Assembly (NCBI GenBank): GCA_021234155.1
Contig: JAJEKV010000028.1
Coordinates: 11,358,134 to 11,422,133, forward strand
Origin: Isoetes taiwanensis
Taxonomy: Eukaryota > Streptophyta > Lycopodiopsida > Isoetales > Isoetaceae
DNA: 64,000 nt
Reading direction: 5' to 3'
Below the pieces are notes generated by a model. That model worked only from the letters and a program-made list of their open reading frames with translations. It did no database searches and was not told where the DNA came from. How positions within the stretch are numbered: position 1 is the stretch's first letter; each line of letters opens with the position of its first letter. This document shows positions 45,962-57,465 of the stretch, piece after piece. The position numbers were made by a program, and so were the translations under genes.

Positions 45962-46291
45962 CTCCCCTTTCAGATTATTATTGTTATGATCTATACAACT
46001 TATACCAGCTGTCAGCATATTAAACCTATTACTGCTTAATGCTTTAGTGAATATATCTGCTAGCTGAACCTCTGTTTTAACATGTATCAGATCGATTAAA
46101 CCTTTGCTCACCGTATCTCTTATATAATGCATCTCCATCTCAATATGTTTAGTTCTTTCATGAAGAACTAGGTTTTTTGTCATTGCAATGCAGCTCTGAC
46201 TGTTACTGAATAATTTTGTGCTTTCATTCTGTGTTATTCCTACTTCATCTAGGAAATGTCTTGCCCAAACGATTTCTTTGGCATGTTGCAT
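45959..46291 (-). pseudogene. Copia RNase H, C-terminal half
   Basis: Open frame with SQSCIAMTKNLVLHERTKHI and MHYIRDTVSKG, then IHVKTEVQLADIFTKALSSN. These are the DNQSAI, RTKHI and QLADIFTK motifs of copia RNase H, with SQSCI in place of DNQSA. That changes a metal-binding Asp/Asn region, so activity is doubtful. It joins the upstream half at 46245-46565 only by a frameshift near 46280 and stops just inside the 3' LTR border. Confidence 0.85.
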
Positions 46292-46565
46292 ATTCTGATT
46301 CAGCAGTGGATAGAGCTATAGAGTTTTGTTTTTTGCTTCTCCAACTTACCGGTGCACCTCCCAGTATTAAGTAATAACCTGATGTAGACTTCCTTTCGTC
46401 CAAATCACCACACCAGTCTGCATCACAATATACCTTGAGCTTTAAGTCATCTGAATGATATACAAGGCCGACATATTGAGTTCCTTTCAGATATCTTAAT
46501 ACTTTTTTTGCTGCCTGCCAATGTCCTTTTCCTGGATTATTGTTGTATCTGCTCAGTACATTCAC
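46245..46565 (-). pseudogene. Copia RNase H, N-terminal half
   Basis: Contains KKVLRYLKGTQYVGLVYHSD, then YCDADWCGDLDERKSTSGYY and ALSTAESEYA. These are the typical LRYLKGT, DADWAGD and STAEAEY blocks of copia RNase H; the first catalytic Asp (DADW) and the Glu (AESEY) are present. A frameshift near 46637 separates it from reverse transcriptase and another near 46280 from its own C-terminal half. Confidence 0.87.
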
Positions 46566-46637
46566 AATAAATGTAATATCCGGTCTTGTATTATTTGCTA
46601 CATGCAGTAAGCTTCCTATTAATTGTCTATATGGTAT

Positions 46638-47783
46638 TCATGTCATCTCTTCCTTTTCCTTTTCTGATTGTGGACATAACTGCTTTGATATTTTGCTGCG
46701 TGGTACAACAGGTGTTCCTATTGTGTTGCATTCTTGCATATTAAACTTCTCAAGCATGCACTGAATATACCTGGTTTGTGTTAAAGATATAGTCTTCCTT
46801 TTCCTGTCACGTGTCACTTCGATCCCTAAAAACTTCTTGAGCTCTCCTAAATCTGTCATTTTGAACCTGTTTTTCAGAATTCCTTTGCAGTGCTTTAGTA
46901 TTTCCGTAGTGTTTGCAATCATTACACAATCATCTATATAAACTCCTATTATGCAGTAACTATTGCATTCCTTGTAAATATAGACATTTCCATCATTTTG
47001 AAGCTTATTAAAGCCCTGCTCTCTTAAAAAACTGTCAATACATTTGTACCACTGTCTAGGGGATTGTCTCAATCCATATACTGCTTTCTTTAATTTCCAG
47101 ACCTTCCCTTTACCTCTCTCATATCCCGGTGCCTGTCTCATGTAAATTTCCTCTTCCAAAACTGCATTTAAGAAGGCCATATCGACATCCATATGATGTA
47201 ATTCCAAATCTAAACTATTTGCCATTGCAATCAGCATTCTTATGCTTGTAAGTTTTACTACCGGTGAATACGTATCATCATAGTCTACCCCTTTTCTCTG
47301 CATAAATCCCTGAGCAACTAACCTCGCCTTGTATTTAGGATTTCCATCTGCATCTAGTTTTAACTTATACACCCATTTATTTCCTATGACATTTTTCAGT
47401 TTTGGCTCATCAACAAGATCATATGTCGATGTGTTTATAAATGATTGCATTTCCTCATTCATTGCTTGTTTCCATTTGTTTCCATCTGAACTGTTTATTG
47501 CTTCTTCAAATGTCTCTGGCACTCCAAATTCTAGTATCAATAGAGCATTGTTAATTCTTTCAGTTTGCAGCCGGCTGCTTTTACCATCAACTCTTCTCCC
47601 GTAACTTTCAACATTAATACCCGCTTCATCTCTAAGTATTTCTCCTTCTGTTCTACACCATACGTAAAGTTCCTCGTTTGTGGGGTATGCAAGTACAAAA
47701 TTTGCTATACTGTATAACAAGATTCGCAAAATACTATAAGATTTCAAGCGGAATACTATATAGTGTTGATTTCGTACATGCAA
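46638..47783 (-). pseudogene. Copia reverse transcriptase
   Basis: The first 50 residues belong to inserted DNA. Copia pol resumes near 47650 (RVDGKSSRLQTERINNALLI) and reads EAINSSDGNKWKQAMNEEMQ, WVYKLKLDADGNPKYKARLV, DVDMAFLNAVLEEEIYM, VYGLRQSPRQWYKCIDSFL, the catalytic YIDDCVMIA and LGIEVTRDRKRKTISLTQTR. All standard copia reverse transcriptase blocks are present in order and the catalytic DD pair is intact. The frame ends early at 46638 by a frameshift before the IGSLLHVAN block. Confidence 0.92.
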
Positions 47784-48504
47784 AATACAATTATATGGGC
47801 TCTCGCTGCCTTACGTCACCCTCCGTGTGAATATGCACCCAAACCAAAGGGGGTTTAAGGGGGATTTTAATTTAAATGTGTTGGACCCAATGGTTGTGTT
47901 AATTAATGTCAATGGTAGTTATATGTTGGTTGTTAATGTCAATGGTTGTTATATGTTGGTTGTTATGTGTTGGGGGAGTTAATTTTTATATGTTGGATGT
48001 TAATGGTTTGTGTTGCAAATTTTTTTTTTTTGGCCCCTTCAGGGTCTTAGGGGCGTCACCCCCCTCCTCCCCCCCTCCCGGGGTGTGACAAAATTTTTAG
48101 AATTCAAACCAGAAAGAAACTAGAATTCATTTGAGGCTTTCATCACCTGTAGCTTTTGAATTTTATCACAATAAAACAAATAGAACATAAGTAAAAGTTA
48201 CCATAAAGATAGAGCAGATTGATCGCATTATTCTGAAAGTCATAAAGTTTGCAACACCCATACACAAACATTTTTCAACTGGAATTTAACAGCAGCCTTT
48301 GGCCTCCATGGATTCTTGTGGTGAGAAACCAAAGTGGAAAACTTTTCTGCTTGTTAGCATAAGGATCTAGAAGCCTCGGAATTTGTTTAATAACTGCCTC
48401 AAAATCTAAAAATGCATGGTAATTTTTTGGAAGCTTCATTCAAAATGAGCCATAAAACAATATCCAATAGCGCAATCCTGTATTAATCAGCTGGTAGGAT
48501 GTGA

Positions 48505-48690
48505 AAGCCTACCAAACCCGGCCAAAAAATTGCTGTTTTAGCATAGATAACTTAACCAAACATATCCATATCATATCCATATCATACACTATCAAAAAGA
48601 TCTCGGAGAGAGCTTTCCAACGCAATAAAAATCATCTCAAACAGAGCTCTGGATCAAAAGTTATGATAAGAAATGTGTTGCCGGCGGGGA
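48505..48690. repeat. Dispersed repeat, copy B (related to 19085)
   Basis: Same ordered words as at 19085-19262, here with CATATCCATATCATAC duplicated. It lies within the insertion in copia pol, which shows that this repeat or its carrier moved after the copia element landed. Confidence 0.7.
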
Positions 48691-48727
48691 AACTGCACTA
48701 CCTGCGCCCTTCAAGGCCTTCATGTGC

Positions 48728-48846
48728 CCATTATGCACCACACACACAAAAAGAGGGCTTTTGTTGTGAGCCATTGGTTGTTGACCATTATGCACCACAC
48801 GCACAAAAAAACGGCTTTTGTTGTGAGCCATTGGTTGTTGACCATT
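48728..48846. repeat. 57-bp tandem repeat, two copies
   Basis: CATTATGCACCACAC begins units at 48729 and 48786. Each runs through GGCTTTTGTTGTGAGCCATT to GGTTGTTGAC. Confidence 0.85.
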
Positions 48847-48991
48847 GAAAAAAAAAGGCTAAAATCAATGGCTCGGAAATGGTGCACTCTAGATGTACGC
48901 ATTAGTACATCCATTTGAATACATTACGAAATCGTAGGAAAACCTTAGTGAAGAGCGTACAAAAACACAAAGAAAACCCCCTGTTATTATG

Positions 48992-50110
48992 CTACATATT
49001 AGCATTGTCAATATTATGTCCTACTTCATGTTCATTTTCAGTCCTCTCTTTTCCATACTCAAAATCTTGTATTGACAAATTATCTATTTCTGAACTGGTA
49101 TCATCATCTTCTGTCATTATATCTTCTCCTTCATTCATCTTTGCAATCTTTTCGATAGCCTTGTTGTTTCTATCCTCACACATTTTAGGCTTATACAATT
49201 CTCCCTCTACAAATGTGACATCCCGACTGATCAGGATCTTTCTTGTTACAGGATTATAGACTCTATAACCTTTGGATTGTTCGTCATAACCTACTAGATA
49301 TGTTATGATTGGTCTATCATCAAGTTTTTGTCTCTGTTCTTGTGGTACATGAGTATAGGTCAAACATCCATACGCTCTATACTTCTCATAATTAGGTTGA
49401 TTTCCTGTCCAAAGCTTATCAGGGCATTCACCATTTAAGCTAGCAGAGGGTAAAGCATTTTGAATCATTACTGCAGTTTTGACTGCTTCTTCCCACAAAA
49501 AATTTGGCAGACCAGTGTGTTTTAGCATTGCTCTGATAGCATTTAAAATTGTTTTATTCTTCCTCTCAGCCACCCCATTCTGTTGGGGAGTGTGGCTACA
49601 GGTATATTGCCTCCTAATCCCCTTTTGCATGCAGTAACTTTTAAATTTAGAGGACATGTACTCATCTCCTCGATCTGAACGCACACATTTGATTCGTTTG
49701 CCCGTTGAGCATTCTTCTTTAGCCACAAACGCTTTGAATGCTTCAAATGCCAGATCTTTTGTCCGTAAACAATATACTTTAGTCCTTCTGCTGTAATCAT
49801 CAATAAACGTTAGGAAATACCTTTTTCCAGTGATTCCAGTAACATTCAATGGTCCGCATAAATTTGTGTGAACAAGTTCAAGAATTTCTTTTGCTCTCTT
49901 TATTGATCTTTTAAATGGCAATCTGCACTGTTTTCCTAACATACTGCCTTTGCATATGTATCTCCGTAGTTTGTGATCTTTGGATTTGATCCAACCTGCT
50001 CTTATCATTAGTTCAATGTTTTTAGTATTTGCATGCCCCAATCTTTCATGCCACGTTATGATATCAGGAATTGTCATCAGATTTATACTTCCAAGGCATT
50101 TTGTATCCAA
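48992..50110 (-). pseudogene. Copia integrase
   Basis: 372 codons. The zinc-finger part HERLGHANTKN...ICKGSMLGKQCRLPF has the two His and one Cys, but the second Cys of CxxC is Ser. In the catalytic core the first Asp is lost (VHTNLCGP where HTDLCGP is usual). The second is kept (RSDRGDEY) and the Glu is kept (NGVAERKN). The C-terminal GKR-like part YRAYGCLTYTHVPQEQRQKL is followed by YLVGYDEQSKGYRVYNP and then an acidic tail. The lost Asp alone should abolish integration. The frame stops at the insertion border at 48992. The protease C-terminus precedes it with a stop between. Confidence 0.92.
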
Positions 50111-50391
50111 TCCAAAAAGGTTTCAAACACGTTTTCCCAGAAATATTAATTTATTTCCTTCAAACACCTTACAATCCATTTGCTCGAATACAACTTTAAA
50201 TCCCAAATCCACCAATTGACATATTGATATTAAGTTTCTGACTAAGCTGGGCACGCAAAGAACATTTTTAAGATTAACAATCTTTCCACACTTGAAAGCC
50301 TGAATCTCCTTTGTAGACTTCTATTGCATTAAGAAGCCCTGCCCCGAATCTACTTGCCATATTGTTTAAGAAAGCCCTGCTCTGATACCAA

Positions 50392-51019
50392 TGAGAAAGA
50401 AAACAAGTTGAGTCACTATTGACAATCCTTATAGCACAGATCCAATAGATTGAACAAATAACATCGTGAAACAAACTATGAAATAACACAATTATTTAAA
50501 CATCACAGCACCAACAACGAATCCTTACGGTCCGGGAATACAACTTAGAACTCCTCCTTTTGATCTGCAAATAGATAAGTTCTAATGCTTTTAATCTATG
50601 CTTCTTAAACGATTTTGATCCGGGGGTTTTGCACCACCGATCGAGACTGTTCATGACTTGGCTCCAGTTCATTGGGCTGAGCCTTATCAAATAGAAATAG
50701 CATTTTCTTTTCTTTCCTTTCACTTTGCTTCCTAATATATCTGTATTATCGCCCTAGAAATAATTAAGACCTTGAACCATAGTCACATAATTATTTCCTA
50801 GGTCTGACTTTCCATGATATTTCCTTATGGTCATTCCATCATTTACTTGCCTTCATCATCCCAGATATGATTAGAATCTAATGGTTAAATAATCATTTCC
50901 TGGTTCTTGCCTTATCATCCCAGATATGATTAGAACCTAATGGTTAAATAATCATTTCCTGGTTTCTTTTTCTCCATTGCATCTTCATAACAATATTTAT
51001 CTGACCATAATCCTTCTCA
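50392..51019 (-). repeat. Copia 5' LTR
   Basis: 628 bp, about 96-98 percent like the 3' LTR outside the 146-bp length difference. PBS follows directly on its inner side. A short age is suggested by the high LTR identity and the intact target duplication. Confidence 0.9.
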
Positions 51020-51024
51020 TTTTG

Positions 51025-52805
51025 TCAATAGTCCATACACTGAGAACCCAAGAGCGATCTTGTTTGTTCAAGATGTGGATGTCCTTTGAAGGAAGTGTAT
51101 GCTAGAAAGTTGCGTGAAAATGCATTGAAAAACAAATGCACCAATTAATTTCGAGGATTCAAAAACTACACTCGATTGTGATGAAAAATACAGAGTTTCA
51201 AATTTGGATTTCGAATGGAAAATATCTGCTTGGACTTTGTATCTCCGTCGTAATAATGGACAAACACAATAATAACAAGGCTAAATCATACGCATTTTAA
51301 AATCAATGGAAATGGGCCAAAAAATGAAAATATCAAAGGATATCATAGACTGTATGCATAAATTCGATCAAGGCTCTATAAAATTATTAAAAGAAAAAAG
51401 TCAATCTTGCTCCAAAACTTGTGCCACATCTGGGCCCAAGAATGTCTTGTTTATTACTTTCTGAAATCTTGTTGCAATCAATATTTAAATTCCTCCAAAA
51501 GGTCAGTATGGGGATACTAACTGCTACAACCAAGAATTTGTTGCAAAAAACTCCCTTGCCAATTTTAGGTTGCAGACAAAAATTTGTTCGAAAACAAAAT
51601 CCCACAAGCTTACATAAAAGATAAGGGACTTGGATATATAAGGAATTTAACTTAAATTCCTTCTAATTATTACATGTATGTGGGGAGACATATGATGCCT
51701 TAATGCAGTGGAAAGAGGAGATTGAGGGAAAAAATAGAGGGAAATAATGGGTTAGAGTATGACCATATTTTTTGGTTTGGTTAGTGGGGATGGGTGTGGA
51801 GCCCTTCCCATTTTCTGTTATAAGACCCTAAACTGCCATGCCCAAGGTCACGAGTTCAATGATTCATTACGAAATTGGCCATGCCTATTGTAAAGCTAGT
51901 TGGAGGGGGGGATGGGGGGGAGGGGCATGTACAATGAGTGGGGTAGGTTGGGTGTGTTGTGTCCCACAAGCTCTGTGTCTGTGAGCTTCCCTTGGACATT
52001 AAAAATGTATCTACCTATCTATCTATCTGTATCTTTTTTATTTTTTTCTTCATCCTTCATGATGATTGTGTAACTAGTCGGCAGGTTCCTAATGATGTGG
52101 CACAAAGTCTATGGTATTTTATACTTGAACCTTTTAAAATCTTTCTCTTTGCTTGCCTTTGAATGGAATGATGACATGACAATGATTCAGCAGTCTAGAC
52201 CATCCCCAAGAATATGCAAAGCTTCCTTTCTATCTACGTACCGCAGACGAGGTTTACAAGAAGGGTTCGATATTATCTGCAAGATAGGCATGTCGAAACC
52301 CCTTCATGCCTCATATGTATAACCAAATTGGGCGGCCGCTCAATTTGGTATGCGTTGTCTTGCAGCATTGTCATTTTTAGGAAAAAGTGCACCAAATTGG
52401 AGGGATGCCCAATTCGATGGTCCTCACCATGCTATCCTATGGTGCTAGTTAGAAACAATGGTTTTGGGCGCTACCCGTTCTTTTTTTACTAAACTATTTG
52501 CATATATCAGGTTACTGGTCTTATCATCCTTGGGGTGAAAAAATCTTAGTACATCTTGGACCGACGCCCTTTTGCCGAGCGAGCTAGATGCAAAAACCTG
52601 CACCCACTTGACGAAGAAACGTACGATGGAGGGGTGTGAGGTCTTTGACTTTTTTTCGGTGGAGCTTTTAGCAGGGTGGCATTATTCAAGGGCTACAAAG
52701 CTTTTTATTTTGTAATAGAGCAGAAGATCCAGACAAAATTCTCACAATTCTTTGAGCAGTTTTAGATCATGCTGAATGAGGAAAAAAACTCAAGATCAAA
52801 AATTG
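51025..52805. other. Intergenic stretch, no gene supported
   Basis: AT-rich with short frames. (CTAT)n-like words at 52010-52030 follow a TTCCCTTGGACATTAAAAATGT sequence that resembles a retroposon 3' end of the kind seen elsewhere here. A G-rich run lies at 51905-51930. A near-palindromic pair AACCAAATTGGGCGGC/CACCAAATTGGAG lies near 52320-52395. Confidence 0.4.
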
Positions 52806-53200
52806 CGTAAGATTGCACAATAGAAGAAGAAATCTGGCAGGTCGAAGATTGCTATAGAGGATCTGCAACTATAGCCTCATCCCCACTCTCTGCTCTACAA
52901 CACAGTAGAGGCACTCTTCTGAAGCAGTTCACGGGCATGTCAAGAATGGTCGGACTCGTGTTAAAAGAGTTCGAGGCTTTCAGGAGAATGAAGGAGATAA
53001 TCAATGTTCTTGCTAGAATAGATGTAGTAACAATGCAAAATATGGTTGATGCTAGCACAAAATTTCAATGGCTTGTGGAAGAGGGCAAATGGAAAAGCGT
53101 TGTGGACCTTGCAAGATTGGAAAAGGATTTCAAGGATGGGCAAGGAAAGATCACTATGGAACATGAAAAAGATGAAGGGGTTGTTGGGGGTATACACTAG
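52806..53200 (+). CDS. Unrecognised 130-codon open frame
   Basis: Open from about 52806 to the stop at 53198. It contains FEAFRRMKEIINVLARIDVV, then MVDASTKFQWLVEEGKWKSV, VDLARLEKDFKDGQGKI. The sequence is balanced and amphipathic, with the look of a real helical protein segment. I do not recognise the family; no start codon context or splice partner stands out. It may be an exon of a gene fragment or part of a decayed transposon. A frameshifted lysine-rich continuation (KKKARKRPRVIERNMNMKKG) follows. Confidence 0.25.
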
Positions 53201-54473
53201 AGAAAGAAAAAGGCGAGGAAAAGACCCAGGGTGATTGAAAGGAATATGAACATGAAAAAGGGGAGTAGAAAGAACATGAAGAGAAAAATGCTTCCTTGAG
53301 TTCTAAGAAGTTCGAGTGCAAAATGGGAGCTGCTCTGAATGGTCTGCAGGTTGACCATAGTCTAGAAGTCCAGCTGAAGGGGTCGTAGGCTGAACCTTCA
53401 AAATTATCAGTATAATTGCCTCAAATTGGACGCCCAATTTGGGGTCCATTTTCTTCTAAAAAGGGTGAATTTTTTTGGTCTACTTTTGTTCCATTATAGT
53501 CTTGTTTTTTGTACTACAATGTCTTAATGCCTCTGCTAAATCAGAAAACCGCCAAATTTGATATGATCAATACCACATCTTTTTGTCTGCTCGTTCTCAG
53601 CTTCATATGGCATATTTTAGCTGTCTCGGCCTAATTTGTTGTCAAAGTGGACCAATGCAAAGTCTATATATAATGAAACAGTGTCTATAAGGTGTTAGAA
53701 TCAAATTAGATTGCCATCTAAATTTGTTGTTAGTCTAAGCTTGGCCATTTCAACTGCTACAAAGTTGCAGAAGGAATCGTCATTCAAGTTAGACTTACAT
53801 TAAAAAAATAGCAAAAATGTCATTTCAGGCTTCACTTCAATAGCTAAATTGCATAAGGAATGGCCAAATCACTTTACTTAGCAAAAATTATGAGGTGCTT
53901 AAAATTTTTCTTGCTTTCTGTTCTCCCTTATTACATAAATTGAGATCTGTGTTATCAACTTCACTCAAAGCTGTTCTAGAAGAACTTGTCTTTCTACTTC
54001 TAGATTCGGATACAGTAAAATTGTCCTTATTTACTGAAAAAAATTCTGAAGCATGCAACAAAACACCTTTGCCTGATACATTACAGAGATTCTCAGCTTT
54101 TTGTCACAATCTTCCTTATCCGCACTATGCTTCTTAGCAAGCTCAACTATCAATTAAAGCATATAAATCATCAACGTAACTAATTAAATGAAACTTAGGA
54201 CAATAAAAATCATAGCAAGATTACCATAAAGCACTTTATTGTACATTCTGAAATTTCCAACAGTGTTGCTTGGATCAGCAACAAATTCCACACATGCATT
54301 AACCTTGCATTTTTGTGTCCGATCACCTTAAAAGAATAAATCTCTCAATTAAAAGAATAAACTACTTTTGATATAATGCAAAAATGTTGTGGCCTATAAT
54401 CTCATGGCAACATCAATAGGTACATTTGATGCAGTTATACAAGAGACCAATGGGGATTTGGGGGCATCAACAA
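53201..54473. other. Stretch without recognised gene
   Basis: AT-rich. An 80-codon frame at 53895-54137 has no motif. No repeat longer than 30 bp was noticed. Confidence 0.4.
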
Positions 54474-54595
54474 TTGACCCCAAAACCCACAGACGCAATG
54501 TAAAGTGGTTGGGGGCAGGGCCCAACAAAGCAATGTAGTGTGGTGTGTGGTCACATATCCAGTTGGATGCTGCCTAGTGGCGTGACGTTAAAATA

Positions 54596-54664
<69 letters not shown>
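54474..54664 (+). mobile_element. tRNA-derived SINE with (CTAT)n tail, 5'-truncated copy
   Basis: Body and 3' end match the copies at 11005 and 61337: CCCACAGACGCAATGTAAAG, TGGTTGGGGGCAGGGCCCAA, TGTAGTGTGGTGTGTGG, GGATGCTGCCTAGTGGCGTG, ACGTTAAAATA. It then ends in about 17 uninterrupted CTAT units (54595-54664), the longest tail in the window. The tRNA-like head with its B box is missing, consistent with 5' truncation during target-primed reverse transcription. Confidence 0.85.
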
Positions 54665-55384
54665 CATCCTTCAACCAGCTTTTCAATTTCTATTTTCCAA
54701 CATTATTTACAGAATACCAAGCTTGCAAAAAGAAATATTACAAAAGCAAAGAAATGTAAATAAATATAAATAACACTTATTTCATGTCTAGGCTTCATAA
54801 TTGGCTATGAGAAAAGATGGCAAGGCACACCATCCCTCTCTTTTGCAAGAAAATACCTCAAGTATTATTTGTAAGTTAACACAAAGTCTCTCTCTCGTGC
54901 GTCCATACAGGTTTACTAAAAGTATGATCATCAATTTTAGAAAAAGTTAGAAAGTGGTTCTTGCTCAACTCTCATCATACTTTATCAATTCTCCATCTTC
55001 ATCTTTCTCCAAAACCACATTACAATATAATATTTCATGAAGCTCTTCTATTGCTCGAATATCAAATCTTGTAAAGAAGTAATAGACCAGACGCTTAATG
55101 TAGCCGTTTCGGGAGTATGGTCTATGATTTTGGGAACAGTCATTTATACATCCATATCAAATCCTCCTGTAACCCCTTGTTATTTTGCTATATATTGAAG
55201 GACAATTCAAGAAAAATGAACAAAAATGTAAAACAATTCTATATCTCATATTAATAAAACAGCAACTCTACAATCAGATACCTCAATAAATACGTAAAGA
55301 CAATTCAAGTAGAATGTACACAATATCTCTTAGGATCCATCCAATGAGAAAGGCATAGCTACACGTCTACATCAGATACACCTA

Positions 55385-55535
55385 ATAGATCTAGATTCCA
55401 CCGGAGACAATCTTCAGAAGATAAAGCCTAATAGATTTAGACTCCACCGATAAATCTGGGCTCCATCGGAGACAATCTTCAAAAGACAAAGCCTAATAGA
55501 TCTGGACTCCACCGGAGACAATCTTCAAAAGACAA
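55385..55535. repeat. Tandem repeat, three units with ACTCCACCGG
   Basis: Units CCTAATAGATCTAGATTCCA...GGAGACAATCTTCAGAAGA recur at 55388, 55427 (longer, with an extra TAAATCTGGGCTCCATCGG) and 55491. Unit length is 47-64 bp. Confidence 0.8.
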
Positions 55536-56529
55536 AGCAATCTGCTCATAAGCTTGGGATATGTTTGAAAAACTCTTCTATACTGGAGCCAAATAAGGTT
55601 CTTATGGGCAAGGGGTTGCCCTCCAAAATGAATGCAGCCAAAACAAACTAATTTCACTCTTTTTTTTTCTTTTTTTTTTTTCGTGGCTAACCTCCTTGGA
55701 GTAACAGGTGGTTGGAAATAATCCCAGATTGATCGATTCCACTTCTTTCAACGAAAATTTATGATGATGTATTTTATGAATTATGATACACCGAAAGTGG
55801 TACAATCTTGTCCTTTGAACAATTGCTGCTCTTTTGTGAAAGAACTAAAAGAATAAAGGACTAAAAGTGACAATGAAAGAATACACCCTAGAACTTTTTA
55901 TAACCCAAGACTAATCCAACTTTCAAAATGATTATCAATTAGAAATTGCATTAACTCAAAACTATCAATCACTCTGTTTCTTGGTCCAAATCGATTGAGA
56001 TTGAGACCTACGAGTATGTTACAACCCAAATGCCATTTCTAGTCTTCGTGTCTAATAAAGTCATTTCTAACCATAAATTGAGCTTGAGATTTTCAGCTTC
56101 ATATGTTCCCTCATGGAAAATCCAAAATGTGAAGCTTGCTTGCTGGCTTCATCGCCAAATAAGTCCAGTCCATTCAATTCACAACAATAACACACTATAG
56201 AAATTTTAATCTCAACCATCAAAAAACACATCTAACAATGTGTTCTATCAAACCCGGTTAGCCCTTTGTACAAATCAAAAAGGCAAAAGATTTTGTTGGA
56301 ACTGTTAACAAGCACTATCGTGATGAACCGACAAAAGGACAACCTTATCCCAAGCTTTACTACAACAATCCCACTAATTTATGAAATTGCAATTATCAGA
56401 AACATAAATACACTTTCTTTCAAGAATTGGGTTAAATTAAGTTAAATTTTAAATTAACTATTTGCTAGTTATCTTAAATTAAGGGAAAATTAAAATTTGG
56501 TTCATACCATTGGTTATTTTAGCTATTGT

Positions 56530-56725
56530 TTTCGCACATAATCCATTTATGTTAAAAACTTTAACATAACGGATTCCATTAAATATACCTTCACATCATA
56601 TTCTATTATGTTAAAAATTTTAATATAATGGATTCTGTTAAATATGCCTTCACACCATAATCGTTATGTTAAATCTTTTAATATAATGGATTCCGTTAAA
56701 TATACCTTGACACCATAGTCCGTTG
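56530..56725. repeat. Tandem repeat, about 63-bp unit, three copies
   Basis: Each unit contains TTTAA(C/T)ATAA(C/T)GGATTC, then GTTAAATAT(A/G)CCTTCACACC and ATAATC(C)GTTATGTTAAA. Copies begin near 56546, 56610 and 56670. Confidence 0.8.
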
Positions 56726-57236
56726 TTAACACTTTTTAACAGAATAATACATCCACTTGATCTACCATATGCTATTTAGTTGTGGGCTTTGAATCAACCA
56801 ATGCCAGAAGTTTTTCTCCACTTTGTCCATGATATAAACCACATGCAAGATTAAGAGATAGAAATGCACCATAAATTTGTTATGCGATTATTAGATGTTG
56901 GGCATTATGGAAGGTATTTATGGTGCAAAGAGCTTTTGAAAGGCAACTTCTCTTATTAGGTGCTAAGGTACAATCCCTTCCTTGCTTTGTCTATGATTTA
57001 TTGTAATGGTTGACATGTGACAAATAAAGAGTAGATGATTTTTGTCACATAAGAGAGCAGATATAATAATTGATGACATTACGCCTTATAGTCTCTATTT
57101 GCAATGGAATTTTAAGTTCGGTTATCTATAAGTCTTATCACCATAATAGAATTTAACTATATTACATTTCCCATTATATAGATAAACATTCTGATTGCTG
57201 GAGGATAATTCTGGACTACATGATGGCATGGAATTG

Positions 57237-57284
57237 CCTATTCCTAGGATGGGTCCTATGAAACAATTAGTTGGCCGATAAGTG
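57237..57284. repeat. ~40-bp direct repeat, left copy
   Basis: TTCCTAGGATGGGTCCTATG, then AAACAATTAGTTGGCCGATA. The right copy at 58308-58347 differs at one base (AAACAACTAG). The pair is 1.07 kb apart and frames the hairpin-rich segment 57285-58307. Confidence 0.9.
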
Positions 57285-57465
57285 AAGTGGTGTTCTCATT
57301 GAGCTTTTTGTAAAATCTTTGAGTACATACTGATCCCCCTACTAGGGGGTAGAAAATTTTAAAAGCTTGAAAAATGAATATGCTCCGAAACTAGACAATT
57401 GATCGAGAGCATGATGAAACTGAAGAGTGCCAAATAAAAAGATGATTGTTCTACCACTTGGTATG

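Larger units (their letters stand above)
47658..48991. mobile_element. ~1.33-kb insertion inside copia pol
   Basis: Interrupts pol between integrase and reverse transcriptase. It is bordered by CTACA at 47653-47657 and 48992-48996, a candidate 5-bp target duplication. Inside are a 30-bp tandem repeat (TGTTAATGTCAATGG units, 47900-47970), a C-rich run (48058-48080), a copy of the dispersed repeat of 19085 (48505-48690) and a 57-bp tandem repeat (48728-48846). No terminal inverted or LTR structure and no coding motif was found, so the class is unknown. Rejoining the flanks leaves the pol frame one base out, so either pol was already damaged or the border call is slightly wrong. Confidence 0.5.
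45198..51019 (-). mobile_element. Ty1/copia LTR retrotransposon, internally deleted
   Basis: Complete ends: LTRs at 45198-45961 and 50392-51019 start TG and end CA, and both are flanked by the 5-bp duplication TTTTG (45193-45197 and 51020-51024). Reading on the minus strand, the primer binding site TGGTATCAGAGC (50389-50378 region) follows the 5' LTR directly and is complementary to initiator tRNA-Met. The polypurine tract GAAAGGGGAG ends at 45962. The order integrase, reverse transcriptase, RNase H is that of copia. Most of gag and protease is missing: the sequence goes from a gag-like start (MASRFGAGLLNAIEVYKG) straight to the protease end (KNVLCVPSLVRNLISICQL). Pol has two frameshifts, an insertion of about 1.3 kb and catalytic substitutions. 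It could move only with help. Confidence 0.92.
54665..57235. other. Intergenic stretch with short tandem repeats
   Basis: No frame above 70 codons. Two short tandem arrays are listed separately. A long T run at 55658-55682 is followed by low-complexity AT-rich DNA. Confidence 0.45.

Noticed and set aside
54595-54664. Regular (CTAT)n array as a CRISPR-like repeat
   Set aside because: Units are 4 bp without spacers; it is the tail of a SINE.
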